From Oenanthe sinensis (lineage: Eukaryota > Streptophyta > Magnoliopsida > Apiales > Apiaceae), in NCBI GenBank assembly GCA_028671895.1, contig CM053794.1:19330501-19394500 (forward strand): a stretch of DNA of 64,000 nucleotides, in the 5' to 3' direction. The notes under the pieces were generated by a model that saw only the letters and a program-made list of their open reading frames with translations, did no database searches and was not told where the DNA came from. This document shows positions 33,892 to 46,965 of this stretch, one piece after another. The stretch's first letter is position 1. Every line of letters starts with the position of its first letter. Position numbers and translations under genes: made by a program.

Positions 33892-34343
33892 TAACAAGAA
33901 ATAAATACTACTACATAAATTATATGCTAAAAGACAGAGGAAGTAATGTGCAGGAGGACAAAGAAGAAGAAGGTGCAAGTGATAAATGCAGAGAATTATC
34001 CCTATTTAAACATAAAAAGTTCTGCAAACAAGTACATGAACAGTACAAAATAGTGCAGTAACAGTCCTGGTAAAGTAGTGTGAATTGTGCAGAGGTACTA
34101 TAGATGTGCAGGTGCATTTAATGAAATATACTCTCTCTTATCAACTAACACAGCCAAACAATAACTAAAGTTGCCTACAAAACAGATAATATAGTTAAAT
34201 ATTATCTAGGCATGTTATAGATCATGCACATACACCTATCTATATTAATTTTATATCTCAAATCAGCAGGCATATCACAGATCAAGTATTACTATGCTGC
34301 ACATAGGTAACAGATCTCATATTAATGCATAAACACATATGAT
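33892..34343. other. Non-coding stretch of element D, nothing recognised
   Basis: AT-rich sequence between the extra ORF and the solo LTR. No gene, repeat or RNA was seen. Confidence 0.4.
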
Positions 34344-34348
34344 ATGTA

Positions 34349-35865
34349 TGTTGGGATTCGGGCATGAAAACGCAGCGGAATAATGGTAAATACAAAAAAA
34401 ATCGCGAATCCCAAACGCAGAATCCGTGTATAATTGACTGATGATTATGGAGAAGATGATGTGTACCTTATTAAAGCTTTCCTTAGGATGATTATGGAGG
34501 TCCAGAAGCATGAATCACAGCAGCCCCTTCTTCAAGAACTACTCTCTAATGGTATCCACACGAACGTCGATTCGTCTAACAATCAGCGGAGATGGTACTA
34601 GCCAAGAACACCCACGAATTATCTCTTCTCTATCTCTCTCACTTGCTAGCCTCTCTTCGTATTGAGCTGCTAGGGTTTTATCTAATAAAACGAATTCACA
34701 AGTATGAGGCTTGTAAACACATCATAATGTATTTATATGAGCTAGAGATAATGGGCCAAACCCTAATCCATGAGGTTTCTCAAAAACCCATTCTGATTTT
34801 GGGTTTATTTATTAATTCAAATATTAATTTAATTAATCAAGTCCCACTTAATTAATTCAATAAATAAATTCGAACTAATAATAAAATTATTTAAATTCAT
34901 AATTTAAATAAAGCTCCGTTTAAACGTTCTTTATATATGACCCTTTAGGTTATTATTACGTTGACAATAATTTTATTTTCTAATAAAATTATAAACAATG
35001 AGCGGCATCTACTAATACATCATTGTTACCCAAGTAATAATAATAATATGTGATTCAATTAAACCTTTCGTGAATAATGTACAATGTAATATAATCCCTT
35101 TAACATTATATTATAGATTAAACTCGAGGCATATATTGTGTCATCCTCATCAACGTTTAATCCGGGTTTCCTTGATCAATGAGTAGACTATTAATCAAAT
35201 CAACATTTGAGCATGACCATGCATTTTACAGTCTCACTCAATCAAGAGGCCAATAATATCACTCATAAAATAGGAGGGTTAAATCATATATCTATTATTC
35301 ATATTTCTCATACGATTCATAGCATACCCAACGTCCACCTTTATCATTACCCGGTTAAAGGTAACTTTGAGTGTAATCAAAGTATATTAATTCTCGTATA
35401 GAAATATAATGATTTCAAGTCAGAGGATCATTACATCATTATCACTGTGAGATTTCTTATGACACTTATTAACATGTAGAATCTCACGACGGGTCTTTCC
35501 AGTGTCATGTATTGATACATACACTTATGTTCTTGACTTTAGTATCACCATACCTATGACCAATGAGATGCAGTCATCTGTCAACAAACATACTAGTCTT
35601 ATTGCATTATTGTTGTCCTTTAATAATAATACTCGACTAGGAAATTTTAGGAATAAAATACTATTCATATAATCTCATTTTTAAGTCACATACTTAAAGA
35701 TATATATTACGTATTAATATTCCAAGGACATTTATTATTCTTTCAATTTATAACGCAGTAAATAAAGACATAATAAATATTAATTAAATAATCACATAAA
35801 ACATAATCCTTAATTGTTTTCAATAAAACACTAAAAGTATTGTCTCTAGGACACCAATACTAACA
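34349..35865 (-). mobile_element. Solo LTR, Copia-like, 1517 bp
   Basis: It starts TGTTGGGATTCGGG and ends ACCAATACTAACA. The exact target duplication ATGTA lies at 34344-34348 and 35866-35870. With no internal region and one LTR between the duplications, it is a solo LTR left by recombination. On the minus strand the start TGTTAGTATTGGTG is typical of Copia LTRs; the orientation is inferred from that. Confidence 0.88.
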
Positions 35866-35870
35866 ATGTA

Positions 35871-38800
35871 TTGCAACAATTATACTCATGCTGGCATGGA
35901 TGACTCAGTGCAACAAATATATTGTACATAAGCATATTTAATTTTGTAATCTCTTAACAAGTATTGTAAAACAGGATGCATACATGGCAAGATGTCACAG
36001 AACAAATAACGGTAGATGCATATGGATTTAGTTACCAAAATTTTGTTACATGAGACCTCACAAAAGTTTCATAGCATGGTATACAAGTGACAAAAGGTTA
36101 CATTATAGGTAAAGGCAGATACTCATAAAATTAAGTTTGTAGCCTCGTAGTGTCACACATGATATCAATTTGACTCCAGATCATGCATCAAGACAATGAT
36201 ATTTTCTCATTAACAATTTTAAGTGCATTCCCATGATGGCACAATTTCAACTAAGTCTAATAGGTATCACATTAAATTATCTCATATAACCACCAATGCA
36301 ACATAATACAAGCCAGAACAGATGTTTGGTACTCAAAATTTCCCATATTATCAAAAAATTTAATTTCTCAGTCCAGCATTCATAAAGGAGATTTTAACTA
36401 TACAAGACATTTTACCATTAAAGTGCAACATACATCATACCACATATGCATATAATACATATCACATTTTTCTCAACATTTTAAAGATTCATGCTCTCAT
36501 GAAAACTACTCTAAAGCTTTATGCATAATTCTCAGATAATTCATATTCATAAGTGAGTATGAGTATTGTAAGTGCAAATGAGACAAAGTGAATTAGTCAC
36601 AACCCAATAGTTAAAGCTGCTAGTGACAATGCTCAGAACCATTTATTTGAGCACATAATTATTTAAGTACTTTCACTATTTGCAAATTACCAAGCATATC
36701 AGATTAATCCACGTTGAGCATATAATAAACTTAGATGATATATCATATTGTTTAATCATAAATATTAATTAAATCAGGCTCAAGTAAACATAGATAATCA
36801 TAATCTTAATTTGTACTAAGGTGAAAAACTCAAACTAGTGACAGGGCATGCATATAGTTATCGAATTAGTTACCAAACCATCAAGGCTTCATTCTAACAG
36901 TAGAGTAACTAGTCAACATGCTCGTATATTTATCAAATTTACTGAACTCATCATGTTAGTAGATTAATCTCATCACAAGAACTCACATCAGTTTAAATTA
37001 AGAGTTTATACCTGTACCGTGGGGTCCATTCACACGGTCCTTACCTGATTTGACACCAAATTGAAGCAAGTAGGATTGAGAGCAGGCTTTAATTGGCTCG
37101 AGAGTGTGTGACTCGCTGGGGACTCACCTGAACTCGATGTTGACTCACTAAGTCAGGTGACTGAGTCACCGATTTTCATCAAAAAAACACTGCCTCGAGC
37201 TTCTTCTTCCTTTTTGAGACTTGAAACCATCATTACCCATTGAGAAGTTGTCTTGGAATAACTTGATTCACCAAACCTTAGCTGAGTTACCCATTTCTCG
37301 AGCTGAAATTGATTTGAATACTTCTCATAAATCATTGTAGACCATGTAAACAAGTCGAAGATAGAGTTTGACGCAGAAATGATGATAATTGATTAGATCG
37401 ATTTGGGGATTTTCGAGTTTGAGCAATCTTGGACATGAATGGTTTTGATTTTGATATGAATTGAAAGGATTTTTGAAGAAGAACAAGATTTTGAGATGTG
37501 TTTGAGCGAAAAATTGTTGTACAACATGAATTAAGATCGAATGGATTAGGGTTTGAGTCAATCAGCCGAGCGTGAGAGAGAAATAAGATCCGTACAAATG
37601 TATATACTATATGTATTTTTTCTGATTAATACATATATATATTTTCCAAGTCAACGGCTATGATCAAATCCCCATTGTGATCAATGGTCCAGATTAATCC
37701 GGGAGAAATAATTAAAATTGTATATATAAATATATATAGCAAAATTAATTTATATTTTATATTTCTTTACACCAAAAATGTAATTAAATTATATAAAGTA
37801 ATAGTTTCTTTCATAACAATTTTATATTTTTAATTACAAATAAATGTAATTAAATTTATATAAAATGTTGTGATATAAGTATTTTACAATTAATCAATGA
37901 AATCACCCTGTTGAGAGAGTTCATTCAGAAACGGTTGAATTGCCTTTTCAGCTCTGCATCCTTTTGAGAGAATACAGATGAGCTACAGATACCTCAATTT
38001 GTATACTTCTTTCCTTCTCGAGAGGTAGAGCTGTGGGTGCACTTCCGACACATCCTTTGCTGCAATTAATACAGTTTCTCCCTTAACAACCGTTAATCTA
38101 CATAAGTTCCTTATATCACCAAGGGTTGAAAGTTTGAATTAGAATTATAGTGTTTGGTACTAAGGCCTTGGTTAGAAATTGATGGATTATTCAACTTCTA
38201 GACCTTTCCCTATAGCCACTAAGGCCAAGCCATTACGGCTAAATAGATAGAGTTGATCAGAGCTATATAAAATTTGGTAGAGTATGATTAAACTTATTCT
38301 CTATTCCTTCTCAGAAATATAGCATCGGAGCAATGTGTCCTCAAGAAACAATGCACCAGAGCTAAAATGTGGGAATTAATAAAGAATAGGTAAAAGAATA
38401 TTAAGCCAAATTTCATAAACTCACAATTTTGAAAAAAAAAGTTTAACAGATTAACAAAAGTGTTCTTTTGAATTTCTCTTAGACAAATATCCAATTGAAA
38501 TTCAACTCTTTTAACAAAAACATTTTGATTAATAACTCAAATCTATTTCATCTTGCTCACTGTATGTTTTCAGAAATTGTTTTGCAATTCATTCTTATCA
38601 GATATTATCTCCGACTTAAAACATAAATCATTTAAAAAAAATCAAATGAATGCTTTAGTCATACAGTCCAAGGCACTAATCCCAAAGAAAACAACCATTG
38701 TTTTAATACTACAGGTCAATGTGAAACAGACATTAACAAGAGTTTTGAAAAACATTTTACCAATGGTTGATACCTCAAGTTCAAAACAATTTACTCAAAT

Positions 38801-39835
38801 AAAATAGCCTGATACCATGCAACCTAAGTTACAAGTTATCAAGTAACTTTATTTAAACAAATCGTGGAGAGAAAATAGTTTTCATTACAAAACATTTAGA
38901 GAGAGAGAGGATATATGATTTTGAAATAGAAAGATAATCTTCAAGAAATGTTCTCTTTCAAAGGGAGTTTTTTTTAAAAAAAACTTTTAGTGGCTTTTCA
39001 TTCTCTGGCAAATGAATGCATGTTTAGATAAAACATTTTTCACAAGAAATAGACAAGAAATTTCTTTATGCATTCAAGTATTAAAGAATGAAAAACATAT
39101 GTTAATACTAATGAATTATCAAAGATATGAATGACAAGACATTCAAAAGTACTAACATCATTCAATCATTTTGTAATAAAATGCATTTTACTATAAAACA
39201 ATCAAGCACATAAGATACTTACATTATGCTAGACAATTACCATTTGTCGCTTGAAACAAACACATATTGCAATATAGATCATGGTAATTGTAAAGCATAA
39301 AACATAAGCATCTGCTAAATACTGAACATACATTGACCGAATGACAACATTTAACTTCTTACACTACATCTCAACAATTATCACATAAGCATATTGAAAA
39401 TACTCATGACAATCAGAATGTATGTAAGCTCGAGGTACTAGTTGCATCAAAGATCAAATACCTTTAAATATTAATGCTAAAATTTATGATCTTTGACAAC
39501 CCCTCGCGATGTAGTAAATTACTTTCAATATCAGTGTTTTTGAAATAATCTTTTTGTCACTTAGTGCAGAAATTCTAAGTGACATCACTAATATCAAAAG
39601 AATGACAATTAATATTAATGGATTTTGCAAAAGACATGAATTACATCACTTAAACTACATATTAAGTGGTTCCATTAATATTAGCATTAAACAATTAAAA
39701 GTAAATAAAATTACAATTAATTAATATATACAAATACTTATGCTGAAACATTTGATACATATAGCATGAATAACATATGACAGCATAAAGTACGAGGTCC
39801 TGGATATAAATTGACTATACAAAGAGATGCTACAT
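35871..39835. other. Unassigned AT-rich stretch, probably old retrotransposon sequence
   Basis: No reading frame beyond about 80 codons. A more GC-rich island at about 36990-37570 on the minus strand has an AAACCCTAATCC word (near 37550), and a possible donor CAGGTAAGG (near 37045) that would fit a 5' untranslated exon. Its frames are short and not convincing. The rest is low-complexity. Confidence 0.35.
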
Positions 39836-42800
39836 TGTTAGGTCCCTAGGTCCCGGGTGATCATAGGTAATCTCATAGCGATAATATTGGGTCCCGGGTG
39901 GTCACAAGCCAAACATTAATCAGTTCCTAGAGATCGTAGACATCTAAATAGCATGAACACTCTCTATAAACATTAAATTTAAATAAATCAATATTAGACT
40001 AGAGTGACATACCTTAGTCAATAGATCTTTTACTGGTGTATGATCGTTGAATGAACAATTACTCCTCTTTGCCCGAGAGATCGAACGTTTACTCCTTTCG
40101 AGATCGAACGTTTACTCCATTTGGACATGAATAACTTTTCTGCTACCAGTTAACATTGTTCCTCAAAACAATACCACGCTCATCCAGACGGAAACTGCAT
40201 TACCTTCAACACCCAAATATTTCCTTGTAGATATTGGTCTTGGCAGCAGCTTCACTAAACTCAGCACTCTAGAAACCAGTAGTCTTGACACTAGCAGAGT
40301 AGAACCTTCAAAAAAACTCCGAACTACCCTTCAGCTTCTGTATCAATACCAAGTCTTCATGTGGATTGATTCCTTGTGCTAAGTGTATCTGCCTCTGGTT
40401 CAATTGAGTTAGTTCCTTAATTCGAACCCTACTCAATCTTGATTAGTTAGTGCATCTTCAGTCTTCATTGAATTCACTCAGAAAAACCAATGAAATACTC
40501 TTATACATGCACGACCAATCACTACTCTACTACCCAGATTCATCAAGAACTGACTTTAGGAAATGTTGTTACATAAAACCCTTTGTCATGACAGATGTGT
40601 CCTTAATGTTTTCTTAGATATTCAGTGGGTAGAGTAATCTTCTTCAATTATGATTGAGATCATCTTGCATTATCTTTAAATTGATAATTTCCTTTCTAAT
40701 ATGCAATCACTCAATCTGGATCACTTAGTGCTCCTAAGAATCTCAACTCTTACTCAATGAGCACTGCTAGCCTTTGAGCATCAAACACGACTAGTTGATC
40801 CAACTTACTGATGCTCCCCCTGTGATGCTGCTTGCAGCTTTTCTTCATCTGGTGTCATCTGATCTTGAGCCCTAAACAGGATGTCAACCTTTAGAAATTC
40901 AAAACTAAAATCAAACGAATACTAGGGAGCTTGATGATGATGTTCACTGCATCTAGATCATCTTAAATCAATCACAGACTCTGTGTAAGCTCTTAACTCC
41001 AAATAAGATAGCCTTCCATCACACCATGTGACTTCAGGCATGATTAATCTTACTTGATGTCTTCTCTTTACATTTGCTGATTAGACTTATTGTGTCAACT
41101 GATTCAGCTGTAGTGAATAGGAAACCTTAACTCTATCCATTATCATTGTAATTCCACTAAAGGTCTGGATTTCCCTATCAACTCCTCCATTTGGTCATGA
41201 AGTCCGGAAACTGAACTTTACTCTAGAATACTCCTTTCAGTGTAGACATAACATAGAACTTCATTCGTCAACAAATTCCATTACCAGCCCTCAAAGTGTT
41301 CTTACAGCAATTTGCCTAATCCTTTGAATGTGATTAATCACTGAGATGCTTCATCTATCGAATGCATGAACAAACACCAAAACTAAATAGGGTAGCCTTT
41401 GACTTGACTTCCCTTCAACTGACATACTTCACTAATGTCCTTCTTAAAAGAATTTCATTAGAAGTAGTCCTTTCTCACCAACTTCATATTTACCGTCGAA
41501 TCCGTTATCTTGATAAACCAAGTATTAGTTGATAAACCAAGTATGAGAGCATCACTTGTTATTGCAGCTAACTCCATTCTGATAAACTTCAACGAATAGT
41601 TGACTTCATCATAAGCATTACATTTCGTGTCAGCAATAACCTCACTTCCAGTAGAGTGAGCTTCTATTTCTCTTGACCCCGATCAATACTGTTCATCCTC
41701 GAACTGATATTAGGAAACCCTTCGCAAAGAATTCCCTAGGTCTTTCTTAATATTGTGCTTCAGATCATTCAAGAAAAATAGGTAACCTTGCTCAACCATT
41801 TGAATACCAAAGAAAAAGTAGTTACATGCCTCGAACATGAAAATGCCAGAGATATATAACTTGTACATGTTGAAAGATACTCTGCATTCACAAATGATTA
41901 AGACACGTGGTCCTCAATTTGATTGAGTCCAAGGGTTAGAGATATTTCTAAACATAGTTAACAACAAAGCATTCAAGTTCAACATGCTCATTCTTATCTG
42001 ACTGATCACTCCTCATCTATATCAGCCTTAACAAGTAGTCTTGGCTATGAGCTCAGTGATCCCAACCTAACTTAAGATGGACTAGCAGTCTATAAGAATC
42101 ATGTCGTACATATATGTAGTCATAGAAGAATCAATCACTTAGATTCCTAATTCTTCTAAATCACCTTTGTTGTTCACTTTAACATTATATTATCTCTAAT
42201 TACCTGAGTCAATTTAAATTTAAAAATTTAATTCATGGTTTATTATACTGACCCCTAGGCAATTCCCAAATTAGAAACAAACTCATCTTAACAAGCACAT
42301 GATCAAATATAGCATTTAATACAACCATGCGAGTATAAACAGATTATAGACAATGTAAACATCAAGGCACTTAGCATGCAGCAAATACTCTTTCCGGTAA
42401 ATGTACCCCTACAAATACCTAAGACTCTATATGCTAACATGATCAATTTTCGTAAAGCAAGCATTAAATCACACAAGATCTAATCATGAAGTCAAATATT
42501 GATAAACAAGCAACACTAACAAACTAGCATAAGTTATCTAATTTATATAGAAATCAAGGTGAGACATGCATTACATCAAACTTATAATATAATACAGTTC
42601 AGCACTTAATACTCTATAATTGAATCAAACAAGTATAAACTACTTAGAAAGTATACCTGAGCGATGCTTAGCATTCCATCTCGAGTGATAATCAATTGAT
42701 CCAAATCAATTTCCATTCTACTAACACTCATGAAAGTATCCTTGCATTTGACCTCAATAACAAATGATGTTCCTGCTTCAACCCAAACTGATACCTGATT

Positions 42801-43220
42801 GTTCTGCTTAAAGACCCCGACATAGAATGTCTCATGTTCTGCTTGAAAAGATCACTCTTCTTTGTATGTGTAGCAATAACCCCTTGATTATCATATGTCA
42901 GTGATAATCAAACCTTGTGTATTTCTGCCACTGATGTCCTTTAACCAAATCTTCAATTGTTGTTTTGGTTCTTTGACCGATAAACTGAATTCCTTTTCAA
43001 AATCCCAAATTCTTCATATATTGATTCGAAAACCACTGATCGAAGACTCTTCCCTAAATGAACTAATCCCCTTTCAATAACCAAATGATCCACTGAGTAG
43101 ACCGATGTAGAAATACACCTCCAATGGTAAGATCAGGTCTCAACTCCATTAGAATGTTCTTCAGTCAGTTCGTTTGTCCTCAACGAACGAAGAATCAACT
43201 CCTGTTGTTTCGTTTAATAA
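39836..43220 (-). other. Degenerate sequence left of element E, possible large non-coding derivative
   Basis: Moderately GC-richer than its surroundings but without a usable gene. On the minus strand a stop-free stretch of 81 codons (42851-42609) without ATG includes ETFYVGVFKQNNQVSVWVEA and ends at a possible donor CTCAGGTATA. A short stretch ending near 40813 reads AQDQMTPDEEKLQAASQGEH before a stop. Both look coding-like but isolated. A 19-bp duplication GAGATCGAACGTTTACTCC occurs near 40078 and 40099. The best reading is a decayed interior of element E. Confidence 0.35.
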
Positions 43221-44070
43221 AACATTTTGTTCAAACAGAAGTATTTAATTTTTTTTGGAATTTAAATAATCAAAATAAATTGAAAATGCATTTTTGATAA
43301 ATAATAATAAATTTCTCAATTTCAAATTATAAATAAAATAAAATTTGAAAAGAAAGTTTTGATATAGAGATAAATAATTTTTCAAGGTATATTAAATAAT
43401 CCTGAAAAAGAAATTATTTAAAATCAAAATTAATTTCCAAAGAATTTTATAAAATTTATAATCTAAAACAGTTTCAATTATAATTAAAATAAAACAGATT
43501 GAAAATATAAGTTTGATATAAAAATAATAAATTTTCAAGTCATCTTAGATATTCTTGAAAATAAATTATTTCAACCAAATTGATTTTCCAAAAAGTTTTA
43601 TGAGATTTATAATTTTGAAATAGAAATACTAAATTTTCAAAACATTTAAAATGTTCATGAAAATAAATTATTTCAATCCAAAAACATTTTCCAAAGAGTT
43701 TTATAAAATTTGTAATTAAAGTTTTATGAAAAATAAATTATTAAATCTCAAAATACTTTTAAGAATATTAAACTCAAAAGAAATTAAATTGGATTTTAAG
43801 ATTAAATTTAGTTTTCAAATTAATAAAATTCTTAAATAAGAATATTAAAAATATAAAATATTTGACTCTAAAATTTAAAAGAAAATAAAATATTTTCCAA
43901 GATGTAAAATAAACTTGAAAAATAAATTATTTAAATTTAAGAATTAGTTTCAAAATATTTTAAATAATTAAATTCAAATTTAATTATTAAATTAATTATT
44001 AAACTAAAAATAATTTGAGAGAAAAAACAATTTTTGTTTTAAATAAAAGTTAAGCTATGTAGCCATGTGT
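43221..44070 (-). other. AT-rich tract with recurring TTTTCAA and AAATAAATTATTT words
   Basis: About 850 bp in which phrases like GAAAATAAATTATTT and TTTTCCAAAGA recur at irregular 60-100-bp spacing. It looks like a diverged tandem array. No genes. Confidence 0.5.
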
Positions 44071-44084
44071 CATGTTGAAACAGC

Positions 44085-44552
44085 CAAGTCGAACATCCAA
44101 GTCGAACATCCAAGTCAAACTTCCAAGTCAAACATCCCAAGTCGAACATCCCAAGTCGAACATCCAAAGTCGAACATCCAAGTCGAACATCCAAGTCGAA
44201 CATCCAAGTCGAACATCCCAAGTCGAACATCCGAAGTCGAATATTCTAACTCGAATATTCTAACTCGAATATTCTAACTCTAACATGCTAACTCGAACAT
44301 GCTAACTCGAACATGCTAACTCGAACATTCTAACTCGAACATTCTAACTCGAACATCCTAACTCGAACATCCTAACTCGAACATCCTAACTCGAACATCC
44401 TAACTCGAACATCCTAACTCGAACATCCTAACTCGAACATCCTAACTCGAATATCCTAAGTCGAATATTCTAAGTCGAATATTCTAACTCGAATATTAAG
44501 TAGAACATTAAGTAGAACATCAAGTAGAACATTAAGTAGAACATCAAGTAGA
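44085..44552. repeat. 13-bp minisatellite in three blocks
   Basis: Roughly 36 consecutive units of about 13 bp. Block 1 (to about 44240) has AAGTCGAACATCC. Block 2 (about 44240-44490) has TAACTCGAATATT, TAACTCGAACATG and TAACTCGAACATC in runs. Block 3 (about 44495-44552) has AAGTAGAACATTA. Three 13-bp units make 39 bp, so any frame through the array gives a 13-residue period, which explains the repetitive frames seen on both strands. Confidence 0.92.
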
Positions 44553-44731
44553 ACATCTACATAGGAATATTCTACTTGGCCATCTAGAACATTTTGTACT
44601 TAGAAAAATTCTGGACTTCAACAATTAACAAAACACCTACTGCTTCCTTTCTGGATGCCCAGTGAACCAATCGTACCCACTTTAATCTCAAAAATAAAAA
44701 TAGATCCAATCGATTTGTATGTCAATCGAGT

Positions 44732-44746
44732 AGCTCTGATACCAAT
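44732..44746 (-). other. Primer-binding site of element E
   Basis: The minus strand reads ATTGGTATCAGAGCT directly next to the LTR. This is the standard plant Copia site complementary to the initiator methionine tRNA. Confidence 0.8.
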
Positions 44747-45674
44747 TGTTGGGTCCCGGAGATCGTAGAGGGGGGTGAATACGATTCCCAAATTAAAATT
44801 ATGACTTTTAATTATTTTTGGGACAACATAAAAAATTACTTTGGTTCAAACCCGGGTACTGTTCATCATCTTTTTCAACCTCAAGAACACCATTAAAATA
44901 ACCAAGATAATGAACGGTAAATCATCCAAAACACACAACACAACAAGATCCAAGAATATTACTTTATATTCATTGAAGTGGGGTAGATGCTACAAACAAG
45001 TTCAAGAACATAAGCTCAAGAACACAACAAAGAAGTGATTTTTGTCTCCTCTAAAACTATTACATTTTGTAGATCTAGGAGACAAAAATCAGCCCTATCT
45101 TCTATACAAGATTTAACAAGTGTTTTCAATAGAAGAATAGAGGAGTGGTATAATAAAGAAAATCATGGCTACAAATATATTCAAGATCTAGTTCGGCCAT
45201 GGGGGAGAGAATAATTTTTCTCTCTCTCCCCTTTTCTCCTTCTCATTCGGATGCACACAACCACCACAAAGATGGAGACTTGAGTTTCTTCTTTTTATAT
45301 TGAAAAGGGTGTTGCTTTTTGCTTTTCCACCTTTTACTCTTCTCCACTCAAATCATATCTTCAAAGTCATGTGCCAAGCATGCCTTTGGAAATATTTAAT
45401 GTAAAAGTAATATTTAATAAATATATAAAATATAAATAAAGAATATCTTTATTTATAAAATATATAAATAATTAAATAAATACTTTATTTAATTAAATTA
45501 AATATTTCCATTCCACTCTTCAATTTGTGTAGACTTCCTTATCCAAATACTTGGCCCCGTATACGTGACTCCACCACGTCCAAGTATTTGGCCTTCTAAT
45601 CTGTGAAGTTTTAGTAAGATCCAATCAGGTTGTGCCATCTGTCCCTTATCCATTAAGTTGACATTTTTCCAACA
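44747..45674 (-). repeat. Element E: 5' LTR, minus orientation
   Basis: It starts TGTTGGGTCCCGGAGATCG with a GAGGGGGGTGAATA block, adjoining a perfect primer site on its left. The right end is less certain; TTTTTCCAACA at 45664-45674 gives matching TGTTGG/CCAACA ends. A minus-strand TATA box (ATATAAAAAG) lies near 45292-45301. No partner LTR was identified to the left, so the element is incomplete or diverged. Confidence 0.5.
45543..45591. repeat. Nested inverted repeat in the LTR of element E
   Basis: Perfect 12-bp arms CCAAATACTTGG (45543) and CCAAGTATTTGG (45580) enclose inner arms ACGTG (45563) and CACGT (45575). It lies upstream of the LTR TATA box in element orientation. Confidence 0.8.
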
Positions 45675-46237
45675 CTGATTTATCACCTTTGTTGATCCTC
45701 CACATGACTCAAGAAAACCAACAACTTTAGATTGATTAAAATCATATTAACCGACGAGAGCTTGCCTCCAATGTCCTGACACTTTATGCAACGATCTGGT
45801 TCATAAGTGACTAGTCTTGATAGGGGCTCTTGATTCCGAACATGATTCCACATTCTTCTTTGCAAACCTTACTTGTAGCTTCGATTATAATGCACTAAAA
45901 TCTTCATAGACTAAGACAATCTTTTGTAGCTTCCACATCCTTGAATAGATGTCAATATCTTTTATTCTCCACTGAGGCATGAACATGTTAATGAACTTCT
46001 TCCAGTGAGCTTCAAGTCTGTAGATGATCCTTTGATACTTTGTCTTAACTGAACTCTGTGATCCAAGATTTCTGTGCACCTGCATATTATTACATGTCAT
46101 GTTCTATTGTTGAGTTATCATCAACCATTACATAGAGATTACATTTAGCATTCCTAGTACACATGAAAGTGCAGTGAGTTACTTCCCTTCACTCCTATCT
46201 CCCCTTTCAGTAATTAACTGCCTTCTCTGATACCAAT
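45675..46237 (-). mobile_element. Element F: leader and gag-like remnant
   Basis: Sequence between the LTR of E and the LTR of F. Next to the F LTR the minus strand has the primer site ATTGGTATCAGAGAAGG. A 71-codon frame at 46100-45885 (with YRLEAHWKKFINMF) and broken frames below it may be the start of gag. The rest of the element is missing from this position, consistent with E having landed in F. Confidence 0.5.
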
Positions 46238-46757
46238 TGTTTGCCTAGAAAGATATCTATTATAGAAGGGGGGGTTGATATAATAGTACCAGTTAATCGA
46301 CACAAGTATAAAAGATAAACATTATTTTGTATTAATAATAATCTGTGTACAAAACACTCTCAAGAAAATCAAAGTTCTTAAGAGCTTCAAGGTTATGAAA
46401 GATATATCTTAAATGTTACAATTATGTTAACCTATGTATGTGTTTATATAGACATAGTTACAATTCAATTACAAAACAGATTATGAAAAGAATAGCTTCA
46501 ATAAGACAATAGACTTGTATTTGGATTCTTTCTCACTATCCTAATCATACTCTGATTTGATTGTTTTCTTCACAAACTCTGATGATAAACTCTGTCGGTT
46601 GCTATTATCAGATTTGAGCATTCTCTGTTAGAGTATAACTCTGATTGAGTATTCTCTGATTGAGTAAACTATGACCGACAACTTCGTAATCTCTGATGAC
46701 GTCAGTATAAACTCTATTCAGTTATTCTCTGATAGCATCAGTGTTTATTTCCTAACA
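46238..46757 (-). repeat. 5' LTR of element F, same family as element A
   Basis: A 520-bp LTR. On the minus strand it starts TGTTAGGAAATAAACACTGATGC, given here in part as TGTTAGGAAATAAACACTG, and ends CTAGGCAAACA. It matches the LTR of element A (10765-11304) along its length. It contains several ACTCTGAT words on the plus strand and a palindromic TGACGTCA at 46697-46704. Confidence 0.82.
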
Positions 46758-46918
46758 TAAGGTAACTTAGATTTTTTTATAATTTGTAGAAAGTTTTGGA
46801 GAATATAAAGTAACTTAGATTTTTTTTTATAATTTTTAATATTTACTAATTTAAAAATTCAAGAAAATTAAAAATACATTGGGACCATTTGGGAACACCA
46901 CCTAACCGTTTTCGTCTT

Positions 46919-46965
<47 letters not shown>

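Noticed and set aside
36990..37570. 5' exon of a host gene on the minus strand
   Set aside because: It has an AAACCCTAA word and a possible donor, but no credible reading frame or downstream exons were found.
39836..39960. Left LTR of element E (TGTTAGGTCCC, TTGGGTCCCGG and AGATCGTAG words)
   Set aside because: Only short words match the LTR start at 44747, and the following sequence does not align.
42609..42851. 81-codon stop-free stretch on the minus strand as a gene
   Set aside because: It has no start codon, a stop directly upstream and broken frames around it. Such a length can occur by chance.
44039..44277. Repetitive frames on both strands of the 13-bp minisatellite
   Set aside because: The 13-residue period is a direct result of three 13-bp units. 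There is no independent coding support.
45675..45679. CTGAT as a target duplication of element E
   Set aside because: The left end of E was not found, so there is no second copy to compare.
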